21,316 nucleotides of DNA from Annulohypoxylon bovei var. microspora. Taxonomy: Eukaryota > Ascomycota > Sordariomycetes > Xylariales > Hypoxylaceae. The stretch is taken from NCBI GenBank assembly GCA_022836615.1, contig MU405478.1, forward strand, positions 1 through 21,316. The letters are read 5' to 3'. The notes under the pieces were generated by a model. That model worked only from the letters and a program-made list of their open reading frames with translations, did no database searches and was not told the origin of the DNA. The position numbers were made by a program, and so were the translations under genes. Shown one piece after another: positions 9,125 to 21,214 of the stretch (position 1 is the first letter of the stretch; each line of letters starts with the position of its first letter).

Positions 9125-9328
9125 ATGTATTTCGGAAATAATGGTAAAAAACTATTATTTAAATCGTTTAATTTAATATTTATCGTCGTTTTAAATGAAA
9201 CGAAAATTACCGATAATGGTTTAATAATTAATATAACATTATTATTTAATATATATATAAATAAATTTAAATTAAAAATAAAACCTTATGTAATATATTC
9301 CGCTTCGTTTATTATTTTTAACATTTAA
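9125..9328 (+). pseudogene. Short open frame, possible fossil coding sequence (67 codons)
   Basis: Begins MYFGNNGKKLLFKSF and contains a mixed-polarity centre, LNETKITDNG, unusual for translated random AT sequence. The next in-frame codons are two TAA, then 30 more open codons. Family not recognised. It could be a remnant of a RIP-inactivated transposon gene, or chance in AT-rich DNA. No promoter, start context or partner gene supports expression. Confidence 0.15.
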
Positions 9329-11586
9329 TAATTATTTTTTATAATGGTTAATGGCATGTTTTTTATAAAATATAAATATGTTAAGATTTTAAATAACAAG
9401 TTATTTATTATTTAATACACTTTATTAATTATAACGATTTTATTTAAAATCTTCGGTTTATAATTTAAAAGGAAAATATACGCCTTTTAACGTTTTTTTT
9501 TAACTAATATAATTATAATTTAAAAATTAATCGCGTATTATATTAAGTTTTATAATATAATTACTTTTATTTCTTCATTTAAAATAATATTTATTAAACG
9601 TACTTATTTTATATTTAAAATAATAATATCATTATTTATTTATTAATTATTCTTTAAATGTTAAAAAATGGCGGCGAAAATTAAATCGATAATTTTCATT
9701 TATTAATTTAAGATTATTACATTTATAAACTTTAAAAAAAGCTGGTGCCTTAAATAATGTTTATCGTTTTTAACCTTGAAAAACTTTTCCGTTTTTTTAT
9801 ATTTTCTTTAACTTATAACCTTTTTTAAATATAATAATAATATGCCTTGGATAGGATTAAATTAATAAAAATTATCATAAAAAATTATAATGAACATTTT
9901 ATTAAAATCTTTATCGAAACGGTCATGAGCTTGTTAAAATTAAATGTAAACGTCGTATAAATTATTTTTAAATATTATATTACATTTATTAATAATTAAT
10001 ATGTCGGTGTTTTTTTATAATATAACTTTTTTTAAAATTATTTTACCTTTTTTAATAACGAAAAACCTTATTACGAAATAAATAATTATTTTATTAATAT
10101 AAGTTTTAACGTTATTAAAAGTTATAATAATTTAAATTTATTTTCGAATTCTTTTAACTTTTAAAGCTTAAATTAATGTTTTTATTATAACGTTTTTATC
10201 GGTGTTACTTTTATTTTTAAGGTAATATAATAATTATAAGTTATATATAAAAAATACGTTTATAATTTTTTTTACTTTTAAGGTATTAATTTAATTAAAA
10301 TGATATAAAATTATCTTAAAAAATATAAATTATTTTTTATTTAAGCCTTTGTGTTCGGTTAAAATTTTAATAATTTTTATTTATGTTTTATTAAAATAAT
10401 ATTCGATATTTATTTTAATTAATATATAAAAGGAATTTATAACTTAATTTTTTTATTATATATATTAATTAATAATTAAGTTTTTATTTATTTTAAATAT
10501 ATTTTAATTATTCTTGTTTTTTATTTTATTATTAATTAAATTAAAATATACATTTCGCGTAATATTTAATTTATTTATAATTTATTATAATTTCGTTTTA
10601 TTTAATTACTTAAGTTTTTTTTTTTAAGTTTTAATATTTCGTTCGATAACTTTATTCATATAATTGTTACGCTTAATAATTTATATCGTCGTAAAATTTA
10701 AATCGTTTTTAATTTTACGATATTAATTTAATTTTAAAGTAATTAAAAAATTAAATATTTTTATTACACTTTTAACTTTAAACGTCCGGAGAAATTAAAT
10801 AACCGCATTTTCGAATATCGGGATTTTTATATTATAATATTTTATAATGGAATTATTAATTGTGTTAATAAATGTTGTAAATTCGTGAGCTTTGAAAATT
10901 TGTTTTATTTTTTTGGTTTTTTTATTCTTAATTTTATTATTTTTTTCGTTATTAAAAAAATTATTTTTTATTTTAATTAACGTTTTTTAATTAAATGACT
11001 TGTCGAAAATTTTCGTATTTAATATAATGTTTTCCTTAAATTTTCTTAGTAAATTAAAATTAAATTTAATGAATTATAAATGATTAAAAAAGTTCTTTTT
11101 TAATTGTTTTTATATTTTAAAAAACGTTCTTTCTTTTAATAATAAAAACTTTTCTTAAAGAATGAATAACCTTAACCGGATAACCGCCGTACGTTCATAT
11201 AGTTCATTATTTTTAAAATTAAATAAATATATACCTATTAATAAAAGAATATTAATCTTAAATAATTATTAAATATATTAATAAAACCGTGTTTATTTTA
11301 TATTTCCTTTAAACTTAATATATCGATTTATCCATTTTATTTTATTTATTTTAAAGGTTATATTTATTAAAGAAATATAATTATATAAACATATATTTTA
11401 AAAAATAAGGTTATAATATAAATATTTATTAAAGGTATTTAATTTAATACTTATTTTCTTAAACGAAACTTTCGAATTAAATAAAGTTTCCGTTTTACGA
11501 TGGATAAATATAAATGTTTTTAAATGTTATTATTAATATTAAATGGCGTAATATATAATATTATAATATAATTATATTTAATTTTT

Positions 11587-11769
11587 TTATAAATAATAAT
11601 ATGTATTATACTTAAAAATGTAATTATATATATTAATTAAAGATAATTTACGTTCGCCAAAAATGCGGTTAAATATTTTAATCATGAAATTACGAGTAAT
11701 TTTGTTTTTATCGTTTATATTAATAAACCCCGGTAACCGTACGATTGCTTGGAAATGAACGGTAAACAT
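11587..11769 (-). pseudogene. Short open frame, possible fossil coding sequence (60 codons)
   Basis: Reads MFTVHFQAIVRLPGFININD, then a charged middle including KNKITRNF and FGERKLSL. It has more charged and polar residues than translated random AT sequence. The abundance of Asn and Lys would fit Asp/Gly-to-Asn and Glu-to-Lys changes from G-to-A mutation. Family not recognised; no support for expression. Confidence 0.15.
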
Positions 11770-11946
11770 TATTAACTTTTAATATAAAAAAGCCTTTAAT
11801 TTAATGGCATAATTAATGGTATAATATATCAACGTTAAAGCTTATATTATGGTGAAAATAACGGTAAAATTATAATTATAATAAACATATATAATAATTA
11901 TTAAGTTTTAATAATTATAATTAATTAACTTTTATTTAATATGTAA

Positions 11947-12456
11947 TATATCGTTTTTATTTATATGTATAAAATTAATAAATTCTTAAGGCTATTTAAA
12001 ACGGTATTTTTTTTGTTTTTTACCTTTTATTTAAATCTTTTAAAGTTTAAAATATTTATAATATATTACGTTATATTAATGGGTTTAAATTATAATAATA
12101 ATAAAATTTACCTTTTTTTTTTATTTAATAATTAACCGATTTAAATCATTTTTTAAATTATTTAATAATTAACGGCGATTTAAAGTTTAAGATTTTTTAT
12201 AAGACGTAACCTAATTAAAATCCTCCTTAAAATATTTATCGATGTAATATAAAAGCTCGGTAATATCTTAAATATCATTTATAACGATTAAATTAAAATA
12301 AAATTTTTCCATTTTAATGTTATCGTGGTATTAAAGAAATTTATGGAAATGGAATGCACTTTACCCATTGGTTTCGATTATTTTAAAGTAATGGTTAACA
12401 AAATTAAATGCTTTATTTTTTATTTTAATTTTAACGATTTCTTTAAAAAAAGCATT
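11947..12456 (+). pseudogene. Possible RIP-interrupted fossil frame
   Basis: One frame is open over 11947-12132, broken by TAA codons at 12133-12183, then has only two TAA in 91 codons (12250 and 12289) before TAA at 12457. At this base composition about nine stops would be expected over those 91 codons. All stops in it are TAA, which can arise from CAA or CAG by RIP. The cleanest stretch reads MEMECTLPIGFDYFKVMVNK. Family not recognised. With six frames and 18 kb, a few such stretches can occur by chance. Confidence 0.15.
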
Positions 12457-13094
12457 TAAATATATATAAAATTAAAAAATAATGGAAATAAAATTTTAAT
12501 TAATTTCTTTATTTAAACTTTATCTAATATTTAATAAATGTTATTTAATCTTTCGTTTAATTATTTAATAATAATAAAAACTTTTAAACTTTAAATTTAT
12601 TTTAATACGAATAAATGAAAATATATTATTTAAATTAATGGTAAATTAAATGGTTAATGGTTTATTTTAAATAATTAAATTCTTAATTTAATTACGTTAC
12701 TTTATTTTATTTTCGTTCGATAATGGTTATTATTAACCGTATATTATAATTTTTATTAAGAGTTTTCGTATTCGATTATTATTAATAAACTTATTTTATT
12801 TTAATTTATTATTAACTTTTAAAAGTTCTTTTAAACTTAATGAATCACATAAATTAAATATATTATTAAAAAATACCTTTTTAACTTAAATTATATTAAT
12901 CTAATTATTATTACTTTTAATAATATGGTTAAATATAAAAAATAAAAATATTAAGTGTATTATTATTATAATATTATATTATCGAAGTTTTAAAAAAATT
13001 TAATTAAAATGAAAAGTTAATAAAATGGTAAATTATTAAAAATTAATTCTTAAATATACGTTTTTATATTAAAATTTTATTTAACGTTTTTTTA

Positions 13095-13388
13095 TAATTC
13101 ATGCGTTTAATCGTTATTCGTTAAAAATGGACCACCGATATTATACGGGAATAACTTAATGAATATGGACTTGAAATAATGCGGATTTTTAAAATTCACG
13201 AATCGGTTTTTTAAAGAAACGCGAATGTATGGTTTTCCGTTTATAAATTCTTTGGTAATATTTATATTTTTTTTATTATTAATTTTTTCGTTAATTTTTT
13301 ATTATTATATTTTAGCTTTAAAAGATTACCGAATAAACAATGTTTTTTAAACGTTATTAAATTAATTATAACTTATATTAAAAAAACT
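13095..13388 (+). pseudogene. Possible RIP-interrupted fossil frame
   Basis: One frame carries only TAA stops (13095, 13122, 13152, 13212) until 13389. Between them it reads protein-like segments such as KWTTDIIRE, NEYGLEIMRIFKIHESVF and RNANVWFSVYKFFGNI. Reading each TAA as a former Gln codon leaves one continuous frame. It lies in a slightly GC-richer island. Family not recognised; the second half becomes hydrophobic low-complexity sequence typical of AT DNA. Confidence 0.18.
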
Positions 13389-14180
13389 TAACAATATAAT
13401 TATTATTATTATAAGAATTTATTAAAATAACAAATTAAATTATTAAAACACCTCGAACTAATCTTATTTATTAAGGGTATCATTAAAGTAAATATCGTTA
13501 TTAACGTTAATAAGTTTTTTATTAATAATGTTATAATAATATTTAAATTTAATATTAATATTATGGTTAATAAATGGATTAAATATAATATTAATTATAT
13601 TTTTTTTAAAAGTAAAATTAAGTTAATTTTATTTTAAAACGTAATTAACCTTTTTTATAACTTTTTTTAAACATTATTAATATAGGTTAAATTAGATATA
13701 AAGGCGGGTGGAATGTACTTTTTTTCGTTATTTTAATTTTACCAAAAATCGTTATTTATTAATATGTAAATATATAAATAATTATATTTTCAAAGTTAAA
13801 TTAACGTTTTTTATATAATAAATTTACATAAATTTAATTATAATATAACATTTTACTTTTTAAGTTTATTAAAATTACATTAAATAACATGGACATTATT
13901 AATTATATCTTTTATAAAATAAAATAAAATTTTAACCATTAAATATACATTATTAAAAAAAACTAATATATGCCCGGAAATTTTTCGATATATAAGGTTA
14001 ATAAATTAATTGCTTTTAAAATTAAAAGTAAATTTAATAATTATGCCGAATGTAATTAAAATTAAAAAAAACCTTTCTTTAATTAAACGAAGTTATTTAA
14101 TTTTAAATGGGAAAAAATGAACGTATAAATTCCGTATTATTATTAATTAATAATTACGCGGTAACGCACCTTTTTCGATT

Positions 14181-17100
14181 ACTTTAACATAAAAATTATA
14201 AACTTTTATTAATTTTAAACGTTAATTAAAGCATTTTAAACAATTAAATCGACAAATTAAATTTTCTTAATTTAAAGAAAAAAGGACCTTAAAAACATTT
14301 AAAAAACGTTATAAAAACAATTCCCAAAATAACATTATTATATTAATATTATAACATTATAATAAACATACATAATACCACTCTAACGGTAAATTTCCTT
14401 TGTTTTGAATTATATACTAAAAATTAAATATACAAAATGCTTTATAATAATTATTAATAAAACGAAAAAAATCTTTATTAATTAAAGTAATTTCTTTTAT
14501 TAAAAAAACATTATTAAAACCATTCATAACATTATTTAAAATTTAATAAACGCTAATAATATTTACATCTTATTCCTTAAATTTAATATAAAAAACAAAG
14601 CCGTATTTTAATAATCCATATTATTTTCGTTTTACACGATGATTAAATTTATTATTTAATGTTATTAAATGGTCATTAACATTTTTACATCTTACATTTA
14701 CTTTAACATAAAAAACAAAGCCGCGATTTAATCGTCCACGTCGTTTTTATTTTATATAATAATTAAATTTATTATTTAATGTTATTAAATTATCATTAAT
14801 ATCTTTATATTTTACATTTATTCCAATGTTTAATCTTAAGATTAAATCGACATAATTAATAAATATTACATTAAAGAAAAGCTTAAAATAATTAAAAGTA
14901 TATCTATTAAACGATATATTTTATTAAAACGAAGCGAAGAATTTAAACGATAAAAATATTAATTTAAAAATAATAACACTTAAAAACTTACAAATATAAT
15001 TTCATACCATCCTTTTTTATTTAAATCATTTCATCCATATATTAACAATTCTCCATACTTTATTAATACATATATAAATTCACATTTTACTTAAAAACAT
15101 TATATAATAATTAAATTAAAAGTATTATAATTTTTAATTATATGTTAAAAAAAACTTTAACGAAAATATTAACGTAATAAATTTAAAAAATCAATTAATA
15201 TAAATATAACTTTTCCGTAAAATTACATTAACTTAATGTATACTTTCGAAGTATTATTATTTAAAAAAAATAAATAAAAAATGTATATTATAATATATGG
15301 TAATTTTATATTTATTTTAAATATGAAAATGGATATTAATTTTTAATTTCTTTAAAACCTATATAATATTATTATATAAAAAAACATTTTTAAAATAAAA
15401 GTAATTTTATTATTTTTAATCATTAATAATTATTAGAAAATATAATTTCTTTAATACGTAATTACTTGTAATATTTATATTTTTATATTAATAAAAATAT
15501 ACCTTAAGCCTTAATTAATTAATAAAAAGTTAAATACATAACCAAAATACTAATAATAATGTTAAATAATTAATTAATTTATTTTTAAAATATATTAAAA
15601 CGTTTATTATATAATTGCCGATATAGATTTAAGCAGGTAATATTAATAACCTAATTTCGATGAAATTTTAAAAACGTTATTTGTAAATAATAATGTTAAA
15701 TTATAACAATTATTACGATTAAAAAGATCTAAGATTTCTATTACATTAACCATTTAAATATAAATATTTACCTTAATAACCTTAATATTTAATTTTATTT
15801 TTTTATATTTAAAATATTTTTATTATATAATTTATATTTATATATATATATATTTATTTTATTTATTTTTATATATTTTAAAGAAAAATATCATTTATTA
15901 TTATATTTTTTTTATTTTAACCATTTACCTTAATATATAACGGTTAAACCTTAAAATAATACTTTAAATTTAACTTTAATATTTTTTTTATATCTAACAT
16001 TATTAAAGTGGAAAAATAAAAGAAATAATCTTAATTTATTAAATACGGAAATGTCGTGATCATTTTTATTATCACTACCAACCTCCCATTTAATTTTTTT
16101 TATTTAAATATTTCATGGTATATTAATTATAATAATTTCATTATTAATTTATATGTCTTTAATAATAATAAATGTTAATTCGAGGAAAATGATATTATTT
16201 TTATGTCCGGTAATTTAAAATTATAATTTTTTCGAATATTATTTTATAACGATATTAATTATTAAAAAAGTTAATAAACGTTAATAATAACATCATTATA
16301 ATCCATATAAAAATAAACGAACCTAAAAATAAATCTTATTAAAATTTAATAATATATATAATAAATTAATAAATGTTAACCTTATTAATATTAAAAAACC
16401 TACCATATAAAAATAATAAATAACTTATTCATTCCTTAATTATGTTTATTTATTACCCTAAACACAACACATTACCATACATGGAATTGCCTTAAAACCG
16501 CTTTTTTAATATAAATTTTTTATAAAACTATAGTTTTTCTTTAATCGAAACGATTAAGCTTTTTTATTAAATCTCTTTAAACAAAAATTATACACCTTTT
16601 ATGTATTTATTATATATAATAATTCTACATTAAAAAAATATTAATGGGTGTTAAATAAAAGAAAGAATAAGTTAAAAAATGATTAATATATTTATTATTC
16701 CGGTAAATTCATTAAGTAATTTAAAAACGACTTCATTATTCACATTAATTTTAAACCAAACACACCATTAAAATGTTCCCCAATACACGTTATAATACCT
16801 GGAAAAAACCTGCAAATAATTTTAAATATAACTTCAATATTTAATAACCTAAATTCCTTAAAAAAAGGTTTTTTTTACTTTAAATTACAAACATAATTAA
16901 ATTAATTTAAAAAAAATAAAAATGTAATTCGAAAAAAAAACACCCCGATTAAATTAACGTCAACGCCACAATAAACTTAATATAACATTAACCCTTAAAT
17001 TAAAATAATTGTAAAAAACAAAAACGTTTCGAAATCGAACCCGGACGTACAATTAATCGAAAGTTTAAAAACATCATTTATAACCGTAATTAAAAATGGA

Positions 17101-17640
17101 AAAAAAAGTAAAATACTTATTACATTATATTATAAAAATTTAAAAAAAAAGTCATTTATATTATATATAAAGCTTTTAAATAATTAACCGAAACTTATTC
17201 CCAACGAAATAACCGATTTCATTATTAATAATAAAATTAAAAAAAATAATAATAATAATGAAAATGAAAATAAAAACGTTTTATTTTTAATAAAGAAGCG
17301 TAAAGTTTAATAAAAAATAAATAATATATAAATCATCTTTTATATTTACCTTATTAATTTACTTCTTACCCATATTATATATTAAAAAATTAATTTCAAT
17401 AAAAATAAAAATATTAATTAATTTATAAACGATAATAATAATAATAACAACATTTCCAACCTTAAGAATGGTAAACGCCACAAATAATAACATTAATTTT
17501 AATAATTAAATTTTACGTCATAAATATATAAATTATATTAATATATAAAATATATTCCGTAATTATAATATAAAGAAATTAATTAAAAACTTTAATATAA
17601 ATGTATAAATTATTATTTAATTAATATAAAATAACTTAAA
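14181..17640. other. AT-rich degenerate DNA, CpA-retaining on the plus strand
   Basis: About 3.5 kb without an intact gene. The plus strand keeps CpA and loses TpG, the reverse of the region to its left: 14281-14340 has 0 TG and 4 CA, 15001-15060 has 0 and 7, 16741-16800 has 1 and 8. Many 60-base lines hold C but almost no G. Besides the 120-bp tandem repeat, it contains AAT-type microsatellites near 17240 and 17430, and a TA run near 15840. Confidence 0.6.
14550..14823 (+). repeat. 120-bp tandem repeat, about 2.3 units
   Basis: ATAAAAAACAAAGCCG recurs exactly 120 bp apart (14588 and 14708), and GATTAAATTTATTATTTAAT at 14641 pairs with AATTAAATTTATTATTTAAT at 14761. A partial unit with ACATCTTA precedes the first. 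Differences are mostly transitions, including CG-to-TA, plus a 2-nt indel. No coding potential seen. Confidence 0.85.
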
Positions 17641-19951
17641 GCAAATGTTTTTTTAAATTTAAAATCATATATAAAAAAAACGAATAAATAAAAATATACG
17701 GATTAACCTTTTAAATAAAACGCCCCGATATTTTATAACATTTTTAATAATCTTAAAAATATATATAAAAAACGTATTTAATTAAAAATTTCTTTCTTAA
17801 ACTTTATTAATTAATTTATATTAAGATTATGGAAACTAAAAAATTTAATAATTATGCCGAAGGTTTTCGAATAAACTTAATTAAATTTAAATAAAAATAT
17901 AATCATAAACTTTTTATTAAAATTAATTATGTTATTTATTATAATATTAAATAATATCAACATGCTCGGATTAAAACCCATAAATAAATAAAACGTTTTA
18001 TTTACTTTAAAACTCTTATAATTATTATTATCCGTGAAAATCATTAAATTAAATGGGTAATTAAAAAGCTAATTAAATAAATATAATCGAATAAAATAAA
18101 CATCATCTTTAATATCTTTATTAAAAAGGAACATTTTCTTATTATTTAATTATAAATAAAAACGTTTATTATTAATTTTAAAATCCTCAAAGAATTTAAG
18201 GTTTTTATTAAATATACTTGGTTTTATATATTTAAAAAAAATATTACTTTTTTTATTATTAATGAATTATTTAAATAAAAGAAACTAAACATTCCGACTT
18301 TTCGTTTTTATAATTAATCGAATAATTGAAATCTTTAAAAATGTTAAAATAAAATACATAAAAAAAAATTAATATAAAATTCCAATAAAATTTAATAATT
18401 CTTTGTTTTAAAATCATTAAAAAATTTTTATAAAACATTAAATTATTTTATTAAGAAAATTCGTTATATATATTATAAGCTTATATTTTTTTTTATTATT
18501 AAAATCAAGTTTAAACATAATAATAAAATAATATTTATTAAAGTACCGATATAAATTAACACGAAAATAAACGATATTAATAAAATCATTAATAACATTC
18601 GTTTACGAAAATAATTTAACATAAAAACGTATACGATTCTTAATATACCATAAATTTTAAACTTAAAAAATAACATAAATTAATTTTATACCATTATAAA
18701 ACGCCAAAATCCGACAAATTTCAAAATGAACGAAAAGATTATTACCTTTTATATAACCGAAATTCCTTTAAAGTTTCAATATAAGCTTATAAATGGGGAA
18801 ATCTTAATAATTAAAATTAAAAGTAAATGGATATTTTATATATTTTAAATGTTTATAAACGTGGAAATAATATTATTTAATAAAAAGTTAATAAAGAATT
18901 AAATTTTAAAAGATTATAATAATGGTGTTTAAATTAAACGGGTTACGATTTATTAAAAAAAATAAAATCGTATGTTTTAAAACTTCCGATTAATCCATTT
19001 TATTTAAACGCGTTAATATTAACTTTATAAATTAAATAATAAACGCTTATGCTTTTTTCACGCATTTATCATAACCTTTATCTTTAATTTAAACATTTTT
19101 AACGATAATATAATATACATAATAAACGATATTATAATAAACATTATTATTATTAAATGCATAAAAAAAAAATAATATATTTATATTAAAATATTTAAGA
19201 TAATAAATATCGATTTTATTAAAGAAATTTATGTCGGATAAAATTAATATAAAGGTTACGCGATTTTTAAAAGTTATAAAATAATATTAAACATTTAAAA
19301 ACTTTAAAAAAAAAAAAATAAATAAAAGATTTTACGCATAACTCGAATTTAATAATAATAAATTTATGTTCGGCATCGTAAAAACGATGAAAAAATTCGA
19401 TAAAAAAATCATACTCCGATTTAACGACGCAAATTATAATGAATTTATGTTAATAATAAAAGAAAATAAAAATGAAATCGAACTTAAAAATAATAACTTT
19501 CACTTTTGCTTTTTTTTTATAAGCATACTAAATAAATGAAAGTTATTTTAACGATAAAAAACAAAGGAAAAAAAAAAAAAATAACACGTAAAATAAATAA
19601 CATTATTATTAAAATTATTACATAACCACGTAATAACTTAAGGTAAAAACTAATATTAAAACGCCGCAATTAATATTAAAATTCCGCGACCATTATTATA
19701 TATAATTAAAAAAGAAAAAATAACCTTAATTAATTAAAATTAAAAATAATTAAATCGTAATAATAAATCATAAATAATCATATTATAAACAACGAAAACG
19801 AATAAACGTTAGTTTATTATAAAATGAAAAAATCCTTCGGCTAAATTCGGGATATTGTGCCACTTAAACGGGTGGCTTTACGTCGAAAAAGCTTAATTAC
19901 GTTTAAATTCAATTAAATTCAATTATACATTCGTACGTAACGCTTACTTAT
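17641..19951. other. AT-rich degenerate DNA with a small less-mutated island at its right end
   Basis: No intact gene. TpG/CpA retention is mixed here. Runs of 13-14 A occur near 19306 and 19568. A hydrophobic minus-strand open frame at 18473-18676 is judged spurious. From about 19840 to 19951 the sequence regains G and C (TTCGGCTAAATTCGGG, GTGCCACTTAAACGGGTGGC with a GCCAC/GTGGC hairpin), followed by a perfect 10-bp duplication of AAATTCAATT (19905-19924) just before the 405-bp repeat. Confidence 0.55.
19366..19539 (+). pseudogene. Short open frame, possible fossil coding sequence (57 codons)
   Basis: ATG at 19366 to TGA at 19537-19539. It reads MFGIVKTMKKFDKKIILRF, then DANYNEFMLIIKENKNEIEL, with a balanced charged/hydrophobic pattern unlike the hydrophobic low-complexity frames elsewhere in the block. 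The nearest upstream in-frame stop is at 19339. A-runs lie on both sides, as expected in A-rich DNA. Family not recognised and no evidence of expression; chance remains a real possibility. Confidence 0.2.
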
Positions 19952-20356
19952 AAAGTGGTTAAATGACCAATGAAATAAAAAAGTTATTTTTATATTTTAA
20001 ATTAAAGTTTAAATTAAAGAAAAATAATAATAATTTAATCCACTTAATATTTTAACGAAAATTATATGATTTTAAATTAATAAATTTATACGTTTTTATT
20101 TTCATTATAAAACGTTAATTTTTTATTAATTTTATTTAATTATTTTTATTATTTTTAATTTTTATTAATTTTTTATTAAAAAACTTTATTAAAAAATTTA
20201 ATTAATTAATGAAAACGAATTAATTAATAATAAATTAAAAATTAAAATTATAATAAATTAATAATTAATTATAAAAAATTAAAATAAATTAAATTTAAAT
20301 TTATTAAAACTTTAAAAAAATATAAATTAATTAAACGAAATTTATTTTAAAATTAA
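19952..20356 (+). repeat. 405-bp repeat, isolated copy A
   Basis: Begins AAAGTGGTTAAATGACCAAT and matches copy B (20810) along its length; the centre at about 20140-20270 is nearly identical. At the start it keeps TGACCAATG where B has TAATTAATA, four C/T or G/A changes. Elsewhere B keeps C (TTACACG) where A has T, so the copies mutated separately. No coding capacity. Confidence 0.85.
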
Positions 20357-20809
20357 AATTATATTTTATTTAATTATAATCCGATAATTATTAAACGATT
20401 TATATTTAAATTTACGTTTTTTATTATTATTTTAATTTTTTTTTTATTTTTATTATTTCGTTAATTAAAATCGTTTTATTAAACGTTTTCGTTTTAAATT
20501 TAATTAAAATGTAATTTTTTAATCGTATAAATTATAATTAATTATAATTAAAATAAATTTAAATTAAAAGTAATTAAATGATTAAAATAATTATAATTTA
20601 TAATATATTATATAATAATTATTTATTTTAATATATACGTGTTATAATTATTAATAATGAAATAAAAATTAATTAAAGTTAATTAAATTTAATAATATAA
20701 TAATTAAAAACGAAATTTTAAATAATAATAAATGGCGGTAATAATAATAAAAATAATTTTTAAATTTAATTTTAAAAATATTATTTTTAAAAAAATATAA
20801 GTTAAATAT
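20357..20809. other. AT-rich spacer between 405-bp repeat copies
   Basis: About 450 bp of TTTAA/ATTA-rich sequence with a few CpGs and one small GGCGG island near 20735. No gene or RNA seen. It separates copy A from the tandem array and was not matched to any other part of the window. Confidence 0.55.
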
Positions 20810-21214
20810 AAAGTGGTTAAATAATTAATAAAATATAAAAATTATTTTTATATTTTAAATTAAAATTTAAATTAAAAAAAAAATAATAACATTTTATTTA
20901 TTAAATATTTTAATGAAAATTACACGATTTTAAATTAATAAATTTACACGTTTTTATTTTTATTACGAAGCGTTAATTTTTTATTAACTTCGTTTAATTA
21001 TTTTTATTATTTTTAATTTTTATTAATTTTTTATTAAAAAACTTTATTAAAAAACTTAATTAATTAATAAAAACGAATTAATTAATAATAAATTAAAAAT
21101 TAAAATTATAATAAATTAATAATTAATTACGAAAAATTAAAATAAATTAAAATTAAGTTTATTAAAGTTTCGAAAAAATATAAATTAATTAAACGAAATC
21201 CGTTTTAAAATTAT
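20810..21214 (+). repeat. 405-bp repeat, tandem copy B
   Basis: Begins AAAGTGGTTAAATAATTAAT and runs to the start of copy C, AAAGTAATTAAATAATTAAT, exactly 405 bp later. It holds a long stretch almost identical to copy A, including ACGAATTAATTAATAATAAA. The unit could be a satellite monomer or a tandemly repeated LTR-like fragment. Confidence 0.85.

Larger units (their letters stand above)
7097..14180. other. AT-rich degenerate DNA, TpG-retaining on the plus strand
   Basis: About 7 kb without an intact gene. Where G and C survive, the plus strand tends to keep TpG rather than CpA: 10861-10920 has 8 TG and 0 CA, 13201-13260 has 3 and 0, 12301-12360 has 5 and 2. Slightly richer islands occur near 7880, 11160-11200, 12300-12420 and 13100-13260. 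A few open stretches are listed separately as possible fossil frames. No RNA gene, recognisable transposase or reverse transcriptase motif was found by eye. Confidence 0.6.

Noticed and set aside
14545..14825. Possible CRISPR-like array because of regular spacing
   Set aside because: The whole 120-bp unit repeats without distinct spacers, and the gene content is eukaryotic.
16455..16460. CCCTAA telomere-like hexamer
   Set aside because: A single occurrence with no tandem array; expected by chance.
17020..17046. Minus-strand GTCCGGGTTCGATTTCG resembling a tRNA T-arm
   Set aside because: The 3' side does not pair as a T-stem, and no D-arm, anticodon arm or acceptor stem was found around it.
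16900..17220. Minus-strand words such as RLIVR, GFDFETF and GYFVG recalling Ty1/copia polyprotein regions
   Set aside because: They lie in different frames, with gaps and stops between, and similar words can occur by chance; too weak without a translated search.
18473..18676. Minus-strand 67-codon hydrophobic frame resembling membrane segments
   Set aside because: Ile/Leu/Phe-rich peptides are what AT-rich DNA encodes by chance; there is no coding context.
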